A DNA stretch of 64,000 bases from Neofusicoccum parvum (lineage: Eukaryota; Ascomycota; Dothideomycetes; Botryosphaeriales; Botryosphaeriaceae): the NCBI GenBank assembly GCA_020912385.1, contig CP087209.1, positions 1,798,001 to 1,862,000 on the forward strand. Reading direction: 5' to 3'. Below are positions 1 to 11,429 of this stretch, piece by piece (within the stretch, counting starts at the first letter, position 1; the number at the start of each line of letters is the position of its first letter). The notes beneath the pieces were generated by a model. It had not been told where the DNA came from, ran no database searches, and saw only the letters and a program-made list of their open reading frames with translations. The position numbers were made by a program, and so were the translations under genes.

Positions 1-2601
1 ACTGGCCAAGTTCGGTGTTGTTTGCCGTGAGCACGATGATGGCCTTGAGATTGATGGCCGCACCTACCAGCTTGACACGCCGCAAGAAGGCATCGACTGC
101 TACGATGATCATCGAGTGGCGATGAGCTTTGGTGTGCTCTCTCTCGTTGCCCCCGATCCTGTCATCATCCTTGAGAAGGACTGCACAGCAAAGACGTGGC
201 CTGGTTTCTGGGACATCCTGTCTCAACTTTTCGGTGCTAGCCTGGAAGGACATGAGCCTGAGCACTCAGCCCACCAGAGTGCTGCCAAGGTCACTAAGTC
301 AATGTTTATCATTGGAATGAGGGGCGCTGGTAAGACTACTATGGGTGGCTGGGCATCTAAGATTCTTGGTTGGCCCTTGCTAGATCTCGACACTGCTCTG
401 GAGGAGCAAGTTGGCCTTCCGATTCCTGACATTGTCAGGAACCACGGCTGGGATTTCTTCCGAGCCGAGGAGATCAAGCTTCTCAGGCGTGTCATGACTG
501 AGAAGGCTAATGGCCACATTCTGGCTTGTGGTGGTGGCATCGTTGAGACGCCTGAAGCTCGCGAGCTTCTTAAGAACTGGCGAAAAGATGGTCATGTGCT
601 CCTTGTCACTCGCGATATCGAGAAGGTCATGGAGTTCCTTAACATAGACAAGACGCGGCCTGCCTACGTGGACCCGATGATGAGTGTTTGGCTGCGGAGG
701 AAGGACTGGTACCAGGAGTGCAGCAATTTCCAATTCCACAGCCTAACCGTTGAGGACAGCGGCCTCGCAAGGACATTGGACGATTTCGCGCGCTTCCTGT
801 CAATTATTACTGGGGAGAACTCCGTTTGGGAACGTCTGAAGCGCAAGAAGCAGTCCTTTTTCGTCTGCTTGACCGCTCCTCAGATCGGGCTTCTCTCAGA
901 ATCGCTGGAACGCGTCGTTGTTGGCTCAGATGCGGTCGAACTTCGAGTGGATCTGCTGGAGGATCCTAATGCTGAGAATGGTGTCCCAACAGAGGACTTC
1001 CTCATTGAGCAGATCACTCTGCTGCGGTCGAAGATCTCTCTTCCACTGATCTTTACTGTCCGCAGCAAGAGCCAAGGAGGAAAATTCCCCGATGGCGCCA
1101 ACGAAGAGGCTCTGCGACTGTACAAGCTTGCTATTCGCCTGGGTTTCGAATTCATCGACCTCGAGATCACATACCCGTACGAGCTTCTGCAAGAGATCTC
1201 TTCGAATAAGGGCAGCAGCAAGATCATTGCCTCGCATCACGACCCGAAGGCTGAGCTCTCGTGGAGCAACGGATCTTGGATTCCGTTCTACAACAGGGCA
1301 CTGCAGTACGGCGATGTGATCAAGCTCTGCGGCGTCGCCAAGACGATCCAGGACAACTTTGAGCTCGCAGAGTTCAAGTCATGGGCCGAGAAGACCCATC
1401 CTGTTCCTGTGATTGGCATCAACATGGGCAACGTCGGCAAGCTCAGCCGTATCATCAACGGCTTCATGACACCGGTCAGCCACCCAGAATTACCAGGAGC
1501 AGCTGCTCCTGGCCAGCTTTCTGCGGCCGATATTCGCCGTGGTCTGTCCTTGATGGGACAGATCGAGCCGAAGAAATTCTTCGTCGCTGGCAGCCCTGTC
1601 ACCCAGTCCCGCTCTCCTCCCATGCACAACACTTTGTTCAAGGAGACCGGTCTCCCGCATTTCTACACCCGCATTGAGACCACGAATGCAGCGGACCTGA
1701 AGGACATCATCCGCCAGCCCGACTTTGGTGGTGCCTCCATCACCATTCCCTTGAAGCAGGACGTCCGCCCCTTCATTGATGGTGTCGGTCCCGAAGTAGA
1801 GGTGATTGGCGCCCTCAACACCATTGTGCCCGAGGAGGTAACCGACGAGGCTGGAAAAACCACTGTCCGCCTCATCGGCCGCAATACGGACTGGCGAGGC
1901 ATGGTCCTGGTGCTGCGCAATTCTGGCTCGGAGGGCGGCAGCGACAAGCAGAGCGGTCTCGTCATCGGCGGTGGTGGCACCGCACGCGCCGCCATCTATG
2001 CCCTCGCTTCGATGCACTACAGCCCCATCTACCTGCTTGGTCGGACTCCCTCTAAGATGGAAGCGCTCAAGGCGTCCTTCCCCGCGGAGTACAATCTGCG
2101 CATTCTGTCGTCGGTCGATGAGGTTGAGGCGCTCGATGTCGAGAAGGGCGTTCCGCATGTTGCCATCGGTACCATTCCAGCTGACCAGCCTATTGAGAGC
2201 AATATGCGTGAGGTGCTGTGCAAAGTATTCGAAAAGGGTGGTGCAAAGAGCGTCCCCGGCGCGAGCGGTGGTATGGACGAGCCGAAGAGGACACTGCTGG
2301 AGATGGCGTACAAGCCGCCCGTCACCGCGCTGATGCAGCTAGCGACCGATGCCGGGTGGAAGACAGTGAACGGACTAGAGGTGCTAGTTGGGCAGGGTGT
2401 CTACCAGGTGAGCAATCGCAAAGCATTATCGAAGTCGGTTTGGGTTTGAGAAAGCTAACTCAACCTGCAGTACGAGAACTGGACAGGCATCACGCCGCTC
2501 TACAACGTTGCTAGAGTAAGCCATCCTCCACATATCACAACTACAGAGCAACAATACTGACCATGTTCGCTCAGGATGCGGTGATGAATGCCGATCTGTA
2601 G
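1..2601 (+). CDS. aroM (ARO1): Pentafunctional AROM polypeptide, 3' part (end of EPSP synthase, shikimate kinase, type I dehydroquinase, shikimate dehydrogenase)
   Basis: Cytosolic multifunctional enzyme for five shikimate-pathway steps before chorismate. The reading frame is open from base 2, so the gene continues off the left edge and lacks the dehydroquinate synthase domain and most of EPSP synthase; only the EPSPS tail (YDDHRVAMSF) is left. Next comes shikimate kinase with P-loop GMRGAGKTT (nt 314-340), then type I dehydroquinase (FFVCLTAPQIG near nt 857, SHHDP near 1230, active-site-region lysine in VIKLCGVAKT), then shikimate dehydrogenase (FFVAGSPVTQSRSPPMHN near 1575, NADP-binding GGGGTARAA near 1968). 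I infer two 3' introns: 2408-2470 and 2516-2574. Exons 2-2407, 2471-2515 and 2575-2601 join in frame and end RDAVMNADL, the usual AROM tail. Without splicing the frame stops at 2449 with an unrelated end. Confidence 0.96.
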
Positions 2602-4809
2602 ACAATTTCTAGGAGACGGTTTCATCCTCTTATTAGATCTTCGATCTCTTTCTTGTTCCTGAGGGAAGCACAAAAGAACTCTAAAAGTGCGCTTTTTTTC
2701 GACGGCTTATCAAAGAATCCTCAATCTACATCTTGCAATTTCGTCCCGTGTTCTGTGCTTGTTGCCTGCATCCCATGCTACGAATGCTCCTTGGTCACCC
2801 CCTCTCCCCGCAATTCCCATCCAACGCTGTCTTGCCAAGCGTTTTCCTTTTCCCTTGTTACTAAATAAAGCATCATGCCCGGATGTTTCACCAGTATCTC
2901 CTGCAGGATGGTTTTTACGTGAAAGCGCAGTCAGTGCGTTATCTCAAATACGAGCAGGAGTGTGCCAGGGCGTAAAAAGGCTCAGATATGCCGAACATCC
3001 AGAGGCACCCCGCATTCATCAATCCCAGCAGTTTCTTGGTGGCCGCTCCCTCTTCTTTCAAGCCCACACTCGGTCCTAGGATCGGGATCTATCGGGCCTT
3101 GTCCCTTGCTTGATCCTCTCGTTCTCCGGCCCTATTATTTGCCGGCCGCGCGCGCACATCCGCGCGGCTACGGGCGTTGATATACGGCACTGGAATTTTT
3201 AATTGTCGGACGGCTCTTACACATGGGACTTACATGCACGCGAGGGGGTGATTAGCGCGGGATATGCATAAGTAAACCTCTTACTCGTATGCATCGCCCT
3301 AGGTACACAAACGTATTGGATACAACGCGAGATTGTGGAGAATGGTGTGATTGACGGTACAAGTGGTCTTATCTACGAGCAAAACAACACGTTATTGCAC
3401 GCGTTACGAACGCGGCGTCTGCTGCGAAGGATTCTGCTGGCGCCTGAGCGGTCTTTGCCCTGATGGAGTCTAGGAGCACCGTATACCATCAGGAGAGTTC
3501 TTGTGCAATCTGGCAGACTGGTTTGCTCACTTTCCATGTTGAGTCTACCTCAGGTGTTCTTTCTTCATGTGGCTATGCACGACATGCCGCGATCTCAACC
3601 CGTGGGCGATACAGGCGCTGCAGGTGTTCAAGGGCCGATTCACTGCCAACTACCGCCTCGGCACTTTCACATGGTGACGGATCAACCGGCGCGACGCCAC
3701 ATTTTCGTGTGGCACGCTGGAAGTATGCCATCGATGGAGCGTTACATCTAGGTTGAGGAAATTTTAATCTATGAGATGGGGCGCGGGAAGCGAAAAAAGA
3801 AGGTTGGTCTCAGCCACACCGACCACTCGCCAACGAGAAGACGGTACGTACCAACACCACACGGCACTACATACTAGCTTGTGAGCAGTTCCTTGGCGAC
3901 GACTGGAAGACGGCTACCCGGACCCTTACGAGTGCGGCCGCTACGTGTTCCTCCTCGGCTTTCCCTTTTCATATCGGCATCTCATGAATCATGTACTCGA
4001 TCCGTTTCCGATGGTTGGGTTGCTGCTATTCTTTTTCCCCCGGCCGACCTACCGGGATGGTAGGGGAAGAAAAAAAAAAGCTCTTGACCGCCAGATGCCT
4101 ATGTAGGCAAGGCCAACCAGAGGCCGTAACGTGTGTAGTAGTACGTACGTACATACGCCCGTACAATGTCCGGCGTCCAATCAATACCAAACTGCCAACA
4201 AGGCTCACGCCCGATGCGCGGCAAATGCCTTGCGTCTTCTCGGATCTATCCGTCCGTCAGACATCGAGCAACCACCGCCAGATGACCACAACGCTCAGGT
4301 TGATATCGTTCGAGTTTGAGACTTCGCTCCTTGTTCGCGAGTCGACGGCGACTTCGTTTCAATCAGCCACTTTGGTCACCGAAGCTTAGACATGAACATG
4401 CCAGCACAGTTGGTCGTAGAGTCTTTGCCGCTTTGCTATTCATGGTCAGAATGGGAGCTCAGGGCCAAAAGTTGTCCGACGACGTTCTCTCTGCAGATCG
4501 AGCTATAGTCACGAACATCTCGAAGGTGTCTGTGAAAGCCTTTGATATTGGCTAGTTGATAATACACGCCATTGATAGAGTGCAGGTTTCTTCTACGCTT
4601 CAAGGGCCACGATTCCGGTTCCTGAACTTCCGCTCAACCATAGAACAGTGCCGCTGCCAGGCTCGTTTCCTGAAATTCCCACCCAGACGCCTTCTTCACA
4701 ACGAACCCCCACCGACTCTTCCAATCCCCTTTCAGACGATCCAACTTCAACCCCAACACCCGCCTCATCGTTCCTCCATCCGCTCCCCGGCCTACTCGTC
4801 CGGCTGCGA
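2602..4809. other. Intergenic, no gene recognised
   Basis: About 2.2 kb between the AROM stop and the next stop codon. Only short overlapping ORFs without recognisable domains are present. There are scattered alternating gtac runs near 4141-4165 and a GC-rich alternating stretch near 3150. I see no tRNA, transposon ends or coding signal. Confidence 0.6.
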
Positions 4810-5736
4810 CTACTCCTGCCGTTGAGGCTCTCCTCCCCGACGCTGCACCGAGCCACCCCGCCGCGACCCGTCATCTACAGTGCTTCCTCCGCCACCATCG
4901 CCGACCATCGTCTTCCGCAGCTCTTCCCATGCCCGGTCCAGCTGCTCCGCGGCCGGAGTTGCCGCCCGTCGGCCGGACGTGCGGCTCTCCTCGCGCAGCT
5001 GCTCGGCCTGGTCGAAGACCTGAGCGCGCTGCCGGTTCAGCTCGGCGAGAGCGGGGGAGAGCCGCAGCGGCGAGATGGTCGGCACGGGTGGCAGGCGGAA
5101 GGGGGTGGTCACGGGGGGAGGTGGTTGCAGGTAGCTGGGTTGTGGATGGCGCGCGTGCTGGCTGTGGGGCTGCGGTGGTGCGTTGGAGTAGACTGAGCAG
5201 GCGGGATGGTACTCACCGGGTGCTGGGGTGGTGCTGCTGCCGCCGCCGCCGCCGCCGTTGGGGCCGTGCAAAGGTGGTTGTGCGGGTGTCTCGGCGCCCG
5301 GAGCGTCGTTCAGCAGGGCCGGATCAATGGGGATGTGTGGCACATGATTGTACGGTCGAGGCATCTGCGATGGGGTCTGCAGCCCTTGGTGAAGGCCGGC
5401 CGGGGTGTCCCAGGCACGGGCGTCGAAGTGGTTTGGGGACGGGTTCGCTGCTGACGCGGTCACTGCTGGGGGCGATCGAGCGGAAGGCGCGGAGTTCACG
5501 TAATCTGTTGTGTTGCACTCGCTGTTGCAGGTTGGTGAGATGCTGACATCCACCGGCATGCCAGGATAGCCGCAATAGCAGCACTTGACGATGCTGTATT
5601 GGATGTCCGGCGGAAGGCCGGCCACGGCGACGGGGGCGTGCACGGGACAGGAGCCAGCAGGGGAGAGGCTGCAGCGGATGGTTATGTCTTGCACCTCTTT
5701 GCAGGCGAAGCAGCCCCAGGTGTAAGTCTTACACAT
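4810..5736 (-). CDS. Cysteine-rich N-terminus hypothetical protein with proline-rich middle and coiled-coil C-terminus
   Basis: Single-exon frame. I start it at the ATG at 5736 (MCKTYTWGCFACK), because upstream in-frame sequence is low-complexity (Q and P runs) and unlike a protein start. The product is 308 aa. The first 75 residues hold many cysteines (CKTYTWGCFAC, then C, CPVH, CCYCG, C...C), compatible with metal binding. A Pro/Ser/Gly-rich linker with a run of six glycines follows. Residues from about 250 (LSPALAELNRQRAQVFDQ) are charged and helical, ending in a low-complexity tail. A possible short intron in the linker would shift the frame to an early stop and lose the helical part, so I kept the open frame. 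No family recognised. The strand and frame call rests on the cysteine block and the helical segment. Confidence 0.6.
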   Translation of the reverse strand: MCKTYTWGCFACKEVQDITIRCSLSPAGSCPVHAPVAVAGLPPDIQYSIVKCCYCGYPGMPVDVSISPTCNSECNTTDYVNSAPSARSPPAVTASAANPSPNHFDARAWDTPAGLHQGLQTPSQMPRPYNHVPHIPIDPALLNDAPGAETPAQPPLHGPNGGGGGGSSTTPAPGEYHPACSVYSNAPPQPHSQHARHPQPSYLQPPPPVTTPFRLPPVPTISPLRLSPALAELNRQRAQVFDQAEQLREESRTSGRRAATPAAEQLDRAWEELRKTMVGDGGGGSTVDDGSRRGGSVQRRGGEPQRQE

Positions 5737-7489
5737 GGCGTGCCGGCTCTGGGAGAGAGTGGAGATGGAGCGGCCTGGACGGCAGCGGCGCGGCGCTATT
5801 TGAGCCTGGTCCTTGGCCCCAGAGCCAGGCCGAAGATGGGCGAAGAGCGCGCGCCAGCCTGGGCATTGTGGGAGAGGAAGCGTGCTTTGTGCTTGTTGTT
5901 GCTGTTGCTTGGTGGAGCAGAGGCAGCGGCGGGGCAGCTTTGTGCCGGGCGGCGGTCTTGGGGTTGTGTCACCAATGACGTGGGGACAATGGCCGCCGCC
6001 AGCCGGCGTAGAAATAGAAGGCGACGGAGGCAGAAACAGGTGGTGAAGCTGCGCCCTGGTTCCTGCGCGCGGCAAGGTTTGGGTTTGTACGTCTGTCCCT
6101 CCACGACGGCCAGTCCTTGTCGACGTCATTCCGCGGGGGATCTCCAGCGCAGGCACAGGCTGCAGCCTCCATCGTCCTCTCCTTGTCTCTCGCAACTCCA
6201 GATCTCTGAATCTCGACGGATGCTGCCGGCCGCCCGGTCCCTACACCCCGACCCCGCGAGCGCACCGCGGCGCTGGGCGGGCTCCCGCGAACGGCCAGCG
6301 CGCAGCGCAGACGCGACGGCGACGGCGACGGCGACGACGGCACGCCGGCCGGTGGCAGCAGCGCGTGAGACGGTCGCGCGGCCATGACTCTGCGGCAGCT
6401 GGTGTTGGCGGGCAGGCGCCAGCGAGGTTGCAGCTAGCCGCCGTTTTGCTGCATCTGCACGCTGCACGGCGGCCGCGGGCCTGCGCGTGAGTCAACGAGC
6501 CGCCGCCAGCCCGGCAGCCACTCCCCACGGCCACCGCGCACCGAAAGTTTGCACGCTTGCACGCGCGGCGCGAATGACCGGTCTCACCACGGCTCGCTCG
6601 AGTCTAGGCCCGCGCCGGCCAGTCGAGCTTCCCTGCGTCTGCGACAAGCGCCCTCGACGAGAGCAGACGCTCGACAATACGAGCGCCCTTGGGTAGCCTC
6701 GCATCCACCGCGCGCGACAGACCGATCCGTCGCGCTGCATCCGCCCAGCCCCAGCCCCCGGAGCCCGGCCGATAGCACGCGGCGCGGACGACGGCAGCCA
6801 GCGCCAGCGCCAGCGCAGCGCGCACCGCCAGCACCAGCACCAGCTCCCGCGCCAGCGCCAGCGCCAGCTCCAGCGCCCGCTCCAGCACGCCGCGCTCGCT
6901 CGCCGGGCGGCTGCGCTAGCGCCCCGCAGCAAACGGCAGGCGGCGCGCGCGGCGGGCGTTTTGCGCGGCTTGGGTGAGTCGCGGGCGCGCACGCTCAGGC
7001 GCAGGCGCAGGCCCGGCGCTCAGGCGGCCACCCTGCCCAAGGCCCAAGGGCCCAGCGTGTGGGCGGACCCCAGCAGCGGCTAAGGCCGCATGTGCAGCCA
7101 GTGAGCCACAGCTGGTCTTTCTGGGCCGAGACCTCCTGTGCTGCTTGTCAACTGCGTCCTCTTGCACTCCAGCACACCCGTCTCACCCCATTCTTTGCCG
7201 CCGTCCTGCTGCCGTTCATTGCTGCTGCGCAACGGGGTCTGTCTCTCTCCGGCCAGCGTGCCCAAAGCCCGCGCGCCCAGCCAGCCGCTCCCTCACGAGC
7301 ACCTCCCCGGCTGCCGCCACGCCGCCTCTGCCCGCGCCGCGCGGTGTGGTCGCACCCGCCCGTGACTCTCTTGTTGCTCTCCACCACGGCTCTTGTCGTC
7401 TCTTCTGCGCGTGGCCGCCGGCCGCCAGCCCTCTGCTCTGAACAAGTGCTGCCGCCACACCTTCGTTCCCCTCTTAGGTAATCCGTCCC
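5737..7489. other. GC-rich intergenic region between divergent genes
   Basis: Very GC-rich, with simple-sequence stretches (cgacgg repeats near 6310-6340, agcgccagc/accagc repeats near 6800-6890). Long ORFs occur on both strands but are Arg/Ala/Pro-rich and overlap each other, as expected from composition alone. The last 300 bases are pyrimidine-rich and probably form the promoter and leader of the gene starting at 7490. Confidence 0.55.
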
Positions 7490-9387
7490 ATGGACCAGCA
7501 TCGGCCGGCAGGCCTTTCTGATCTGTTGGATCTGCGCCAAACCTTACCGAATGACATCGACCACAAGCGTCGCTTCACCTCATCACTGCCTCCGCCCGCC
7601 GATGAGCGCCTCGAGCTAGCCGGCTTCTCGGGCGCGTTGCCTGCGCGCTCGCCCTCCTCTCCACCGTGCCATCCTCTCTTCCCGACCCTCCCAGCTCTGC
7701 TTCCCGATCCTGTCCCAGTGCCCGGCATCGCGACAGGCACGCCGACGCCGACTCACGAGTCCTCCCGGCCCGACTTGGGTATCGCAGGAATCGTGGACTG
7801 CGCCCTCCCGTGCTCCAGTGTTTCTCTACCATCCCCACAGCTGCTCAAGTCCCAGCCCAGCCTGCGCCTGCCCTCGTTTGACCTGCTGGGGATTGCTGTT
7901 CCGCACCCCGACCGCTTTCAGCCTGACGCTGACCGTTTCTTCTCGCCCGTCGGCGCTGGTCCTTTGTCCAAGCCAGACGATCCTCTCCATGCACGGAGCC
8001 CGCAGCCAGCCCAGCCTGCGGAGATAGTTGACCATCGCCCGCTGCCCAGCCCGCGCCTGGCGGAAAAAGACCAGCCCGCGAGCGAGCAGTACACCACCCT
8101 GCCAACCCCGCCACCCGACCTGGGCGCCAACTACTGGGGCAGCAGTTCCCATGTCCGCACCACCGCCATGGACTCACCAGCGAGGTCGGACCCGGAGAGG
8201 ACGGTCCCTGCCGTGGTCCCCCAGCTCACCGCGCCGCCCGCTGCAGAGAGTTCAGAAGACCCGCTCGCCCAGTCTCAGTCGAGCGAGGGCAACAGCGCCT
8301 TTCCCTGGCTCTACGAGAGCTTGCAGACCATCAGTAAGGCGAATGGCGGAGACGGTATTCGTGAGAGGCTGCTGACCTTGCTATAGTGGCTGATCTGGGC
8401 GCCGTCACCGGATCCAGCAATTCCATCAGAATCCTTTCACATGCTCTTCCCTGCCCCTCACCAAGCGGACAAGCTTTCCCGCATATTATCAACGCGCTGC
8501 ACGAAGCAATACCCCCGGCATCGACTGTATGGATCAATGTCTTCCATGCTGTTCCTGGCCGCTTTAACATGGCCGACCTGCCGACCTCACCGCCGAGCAC
8601 GCCGGGGCCGCCAGTAGGAGGGGAAGATTATTTCACGACCAAGGTTTTCGATAGCGCAGTCCAGGTCACAGACTACGAAGGCGAGGTGAAAGCCGCACGG
8701 TCTCCGCGGCCGGTGGTTCCGCCAGGTTCTGTGGACGTTTCCATCGTCGAGCGCTACATCCCCCCAACAAGCCCTTCGGAATTCGCCGGGCTTTATTCGA
8801 CAAGCGGATCACGTTCCTTGCTGCTGGACCGACTGGCCGAACTATCACCGGACCATGGTACCTTGCTATTCGTTTACCCAACAAGGACAGGCGGCCGGAC
8901 ATTCATGAAGGACTACTTGGGTCCTGTCTTGGACCCTATTCTCCGCTTCATGCACGTGGTTCACGATCTGTCCGCGGACTTGGGATCCTCATTAGGTCAC
9001 ATGGCTGCGGTGGAGCACCTTCACGAGTTCGAGGACATGAAAAGACGGCTCGGCACTTTCCTCCACCAGCTCAACAGTGGGAAAACATCGGAACGGTTCA
9101 AACTTGCGGGCTCCAACTTCACAATCGTCTACGCGAAGAAACAGGAGGCGCGTCTTGCGAGAGATGTCTGGGCGAACGACTGGTGGATCAAACAGGAGAA
9201 GCCGAGAGTGCGCACTGCCGTGAGCAAGTACTTCCGCCTTGCCCACAAGCTGCCACCAGAGGATCAGGTCATGCCGACAAATTTGATCCAGGAGATTTTG
9301 GACGGAGTTGCCTCGAAGCCTTATGAGCTTGGAGAGCCAAAGAAGGGCGTGGAGGTTGGAGTCTTTGTGATCAGGAGGTCCAGATAA
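7490..9387 (+). CDS. Conserved fungal-type hypothetical protein, proline-rich N-terminus and possible degenerate methyltransferase-like C-terminus
   Basis: Two exons, 7490-8333 and 8387-9387. The 53-nt intron (GTAAGG donor, gctgac branch, ctatag acceptor) splits an ATG codon and joins both frames into 614 aa. Residues 1-280 are Pro/Ser-rich and probably disordered. The C-terminal half is ordered: LGAVTGSSNSIRIL, then TVWINVFHAVPGRFN, then VDVSIVERYIPP followed by LLLDRLAELSPDHGTLLFVYPT. That pattern resembles late strands of a Rossmann-type SAM methyltransferase, but no clear GxGxG motif is present, so enzymatic function is inference only. The C-terminus is helical (HEFEDMKRRLGTFLHQL, WANDWWIKQEKPRVR). 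The start ATG at 7490 follows a pyrimidine-rich leader. The alternative is two separate genes, but the matched phase argues for one. Confidence 0.75.
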
Positions 9388-11429
9388 TGTGCGTGGAGGT
9401 CTATATCGGACGAGCTATTGGACCTCGAAAAGTGGTTACGACAATGCCGCGAAGCGCATGGGGGATTCGGAGATTAGTCGTCAACTTGGTTTCTGCACAG
9501 CTCGACGCACAAGTACATTGGGGAGGAAAGAATCAGTAGTCACGATTTCACGGTCACCACAAGAGCAGCACGATGCACGACCTCACGACGAAGGCCGCGA
9601 CGCTGCCGCCATGAGGAGTGCGAACAGAGGCAAGACGAGTTGGCAGCAGCATTGCTATCTAAGCTTGGGCAAGTCTGTTTGGAGTCTTTCGGGGTGCATT
9701 CTGCAAAGAGGAGTTCGACGCTGGGCCTGGTGATTCCAATGCGTGCGCCCTCTGCATAAAAGACGGGGCATGGGTCTGGTGTTTGCGGAGCAGGAATCTT
9801 TGATTTTTGGGATTGCTCGACGGTAGAAAAAGAATACCCATTTGACGGTTTGCCAACCTCACTTTCACACTCGGATGGGTTTGGATCACTAACGTAGGGT
9901 GATGCCTCGATACTCACGCGCATCTGGAGCAGATCAGCAAGACGATGCTAAGCGGAGGGCCCTCTACCGTCACGCCACGCGCAGGATGTCTCGTGGGCGA
10001 AATGTTGACGGGGGAACACGGCTAAACGGACTCGATGCGCCGATGGCGGCTGTTCCAAAGCCAATGTCTAGGATCGATCTCTTCACGATAGCCCGGCCGG
10101 CTCCCATGTGCAGCATCTTGGGAGCGGTTTTGCACGTAGCTCCGCAAAATAGTCTGCTTTCCGGGTGTCTGGATGTCTTAGTAGATCCTACGGAAATGGA
10201 CCCGGTGGCGTCGGGTGGGCCTCAAATGAGATGCGAAGGGAGCCGCACTCACGGGTAGATCTGCCTCCAAGTGGATTCGCGGCTGGGGAGAGGCTGGCAG
10301 AGCTGCAGAAATGGTCTGATGCCAGCGTCGACGGGGCACGTCGCTCGGCTGGACTTGGAGTCTGGCATGGCCAATTTCGGCTCAGCTTACAGCCAGGACG
10401 CGCGATTGTGCGACGTATCACACGCCTCACTCTGACTGCCAACAACCAGCAGCGTGGGTTCTCTGCTTCTGCATACCAAGCGAGCCTATCGAAGCGGGTC
10501 GTTTGGAGCAGCAGCGGCTGCTCGATAAAGCGCGTGAAAATTCTGAGATACGGCTGCCAGGCACACCTGAAGCTGGTGCGAAGCTGGAGAGCATCTCGCG
10601 ACTGCGCGCTTGCGGGACATGATTGGCTCAGACCTGCGCATAACGCGGAGGCTGGGCGCGACAGGCTCAAGAGGCAGACTCCTCGCGGCGAGGCACAAAC
10701 CTTACGCGATGGCCCTCCCCACCAGCCAGCAGCGGCTCGGACCAAGGGACAGACAGCAGCACGGCATCTCCGGCAGACGAGGTTGACGCGATGTCGCATC
10801 TCCAATCAGCGAGGCCCCGCCGAACCATCTCCAGGCGCCCAGGCGCACCCCGCAACGCCGCGGCAGGGACCGGCAAGGAATTCTCGGGAGCGGCCACAAG
10901 TGCCCGCCAGCTCGCCGACCATGTCGTGGAAGTGGCCTATCAGCACAGAGGCGCGCGCGCCCTTTGGCCGGTCAGCGACACGCGGAGTTTAGAGCTGCGA
11001 CAAAAGCTCGCCTGATCTGCCGCGGGAGCACGCAATCGGCGTGTTTGGGTAAGCACAAGCGCGCCCATTCGCTGGCGCCGCTGACAAACGGTGCCTGGGA
11101 TGGCATCATCGCCACTGAACCGTCGTTTTGCGGGGATCGCATCATCCTAACGATGACTTTATACCACTTGGATTAGCAATCCACGACGCTAACACTCGTC
11201 CGCAGCGTGTATATAAACGTCCGAATAGAGCGCCTTTGACATCACTGCCCACATCTCCACACACTGACCTACAGCCACAACCTCGGCTTTGTCCTCTTGA
11301 ACATCTTTTAGCGCTTCTGCTGCCCGCTCTGCAAGAACGCTCGCCACCAGAGCATCCGGGATCCTTAGAAGAGCAGTGCCCATCCCAAGAACTCCGGCCT
11401 TCCGTCGTGCTTCACCTCATACCGCCAAG
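9388..11429. other. Intergenic, no convincing gene
   Basis: About 2.0 kb. The longest frames (10165-10992 on +, 10188-10805 on -) overlap, are rich in Arg/Ser/Ala and show no domain. The final 220 bases carry the TATA element and leader of the AsaB-like gene. Confidence 0.55.
11210..11217 (+). promoter_or_regulatory. TATA box of the AsaB-like gene
   Basis: A perfect TATATAAA lies 213 bases before the ATG at 11430, followed by a C/T-rich leader of about 180 nt. Position and downstream context suit a core promoter; a strong TATA is more usual for a regulated fungal gene than a housekeeping one. Confidence 0.5.

Noticed and set aside
5180..5230. Possible 47-nt intron (GTGAGT ... CCGCAG) inside the cysteine-rich protein
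   Set aside because: Splicing it shifts the frame to an early stop and removes the helical C-terminus; the unspliced frame is more protein-like.
10165..10992. 275-aa frame on the plus strand and 205-aa frame on the minus strand
   Set aside because: Overlapping, Arg/Ser-rich, without domain or splice support.
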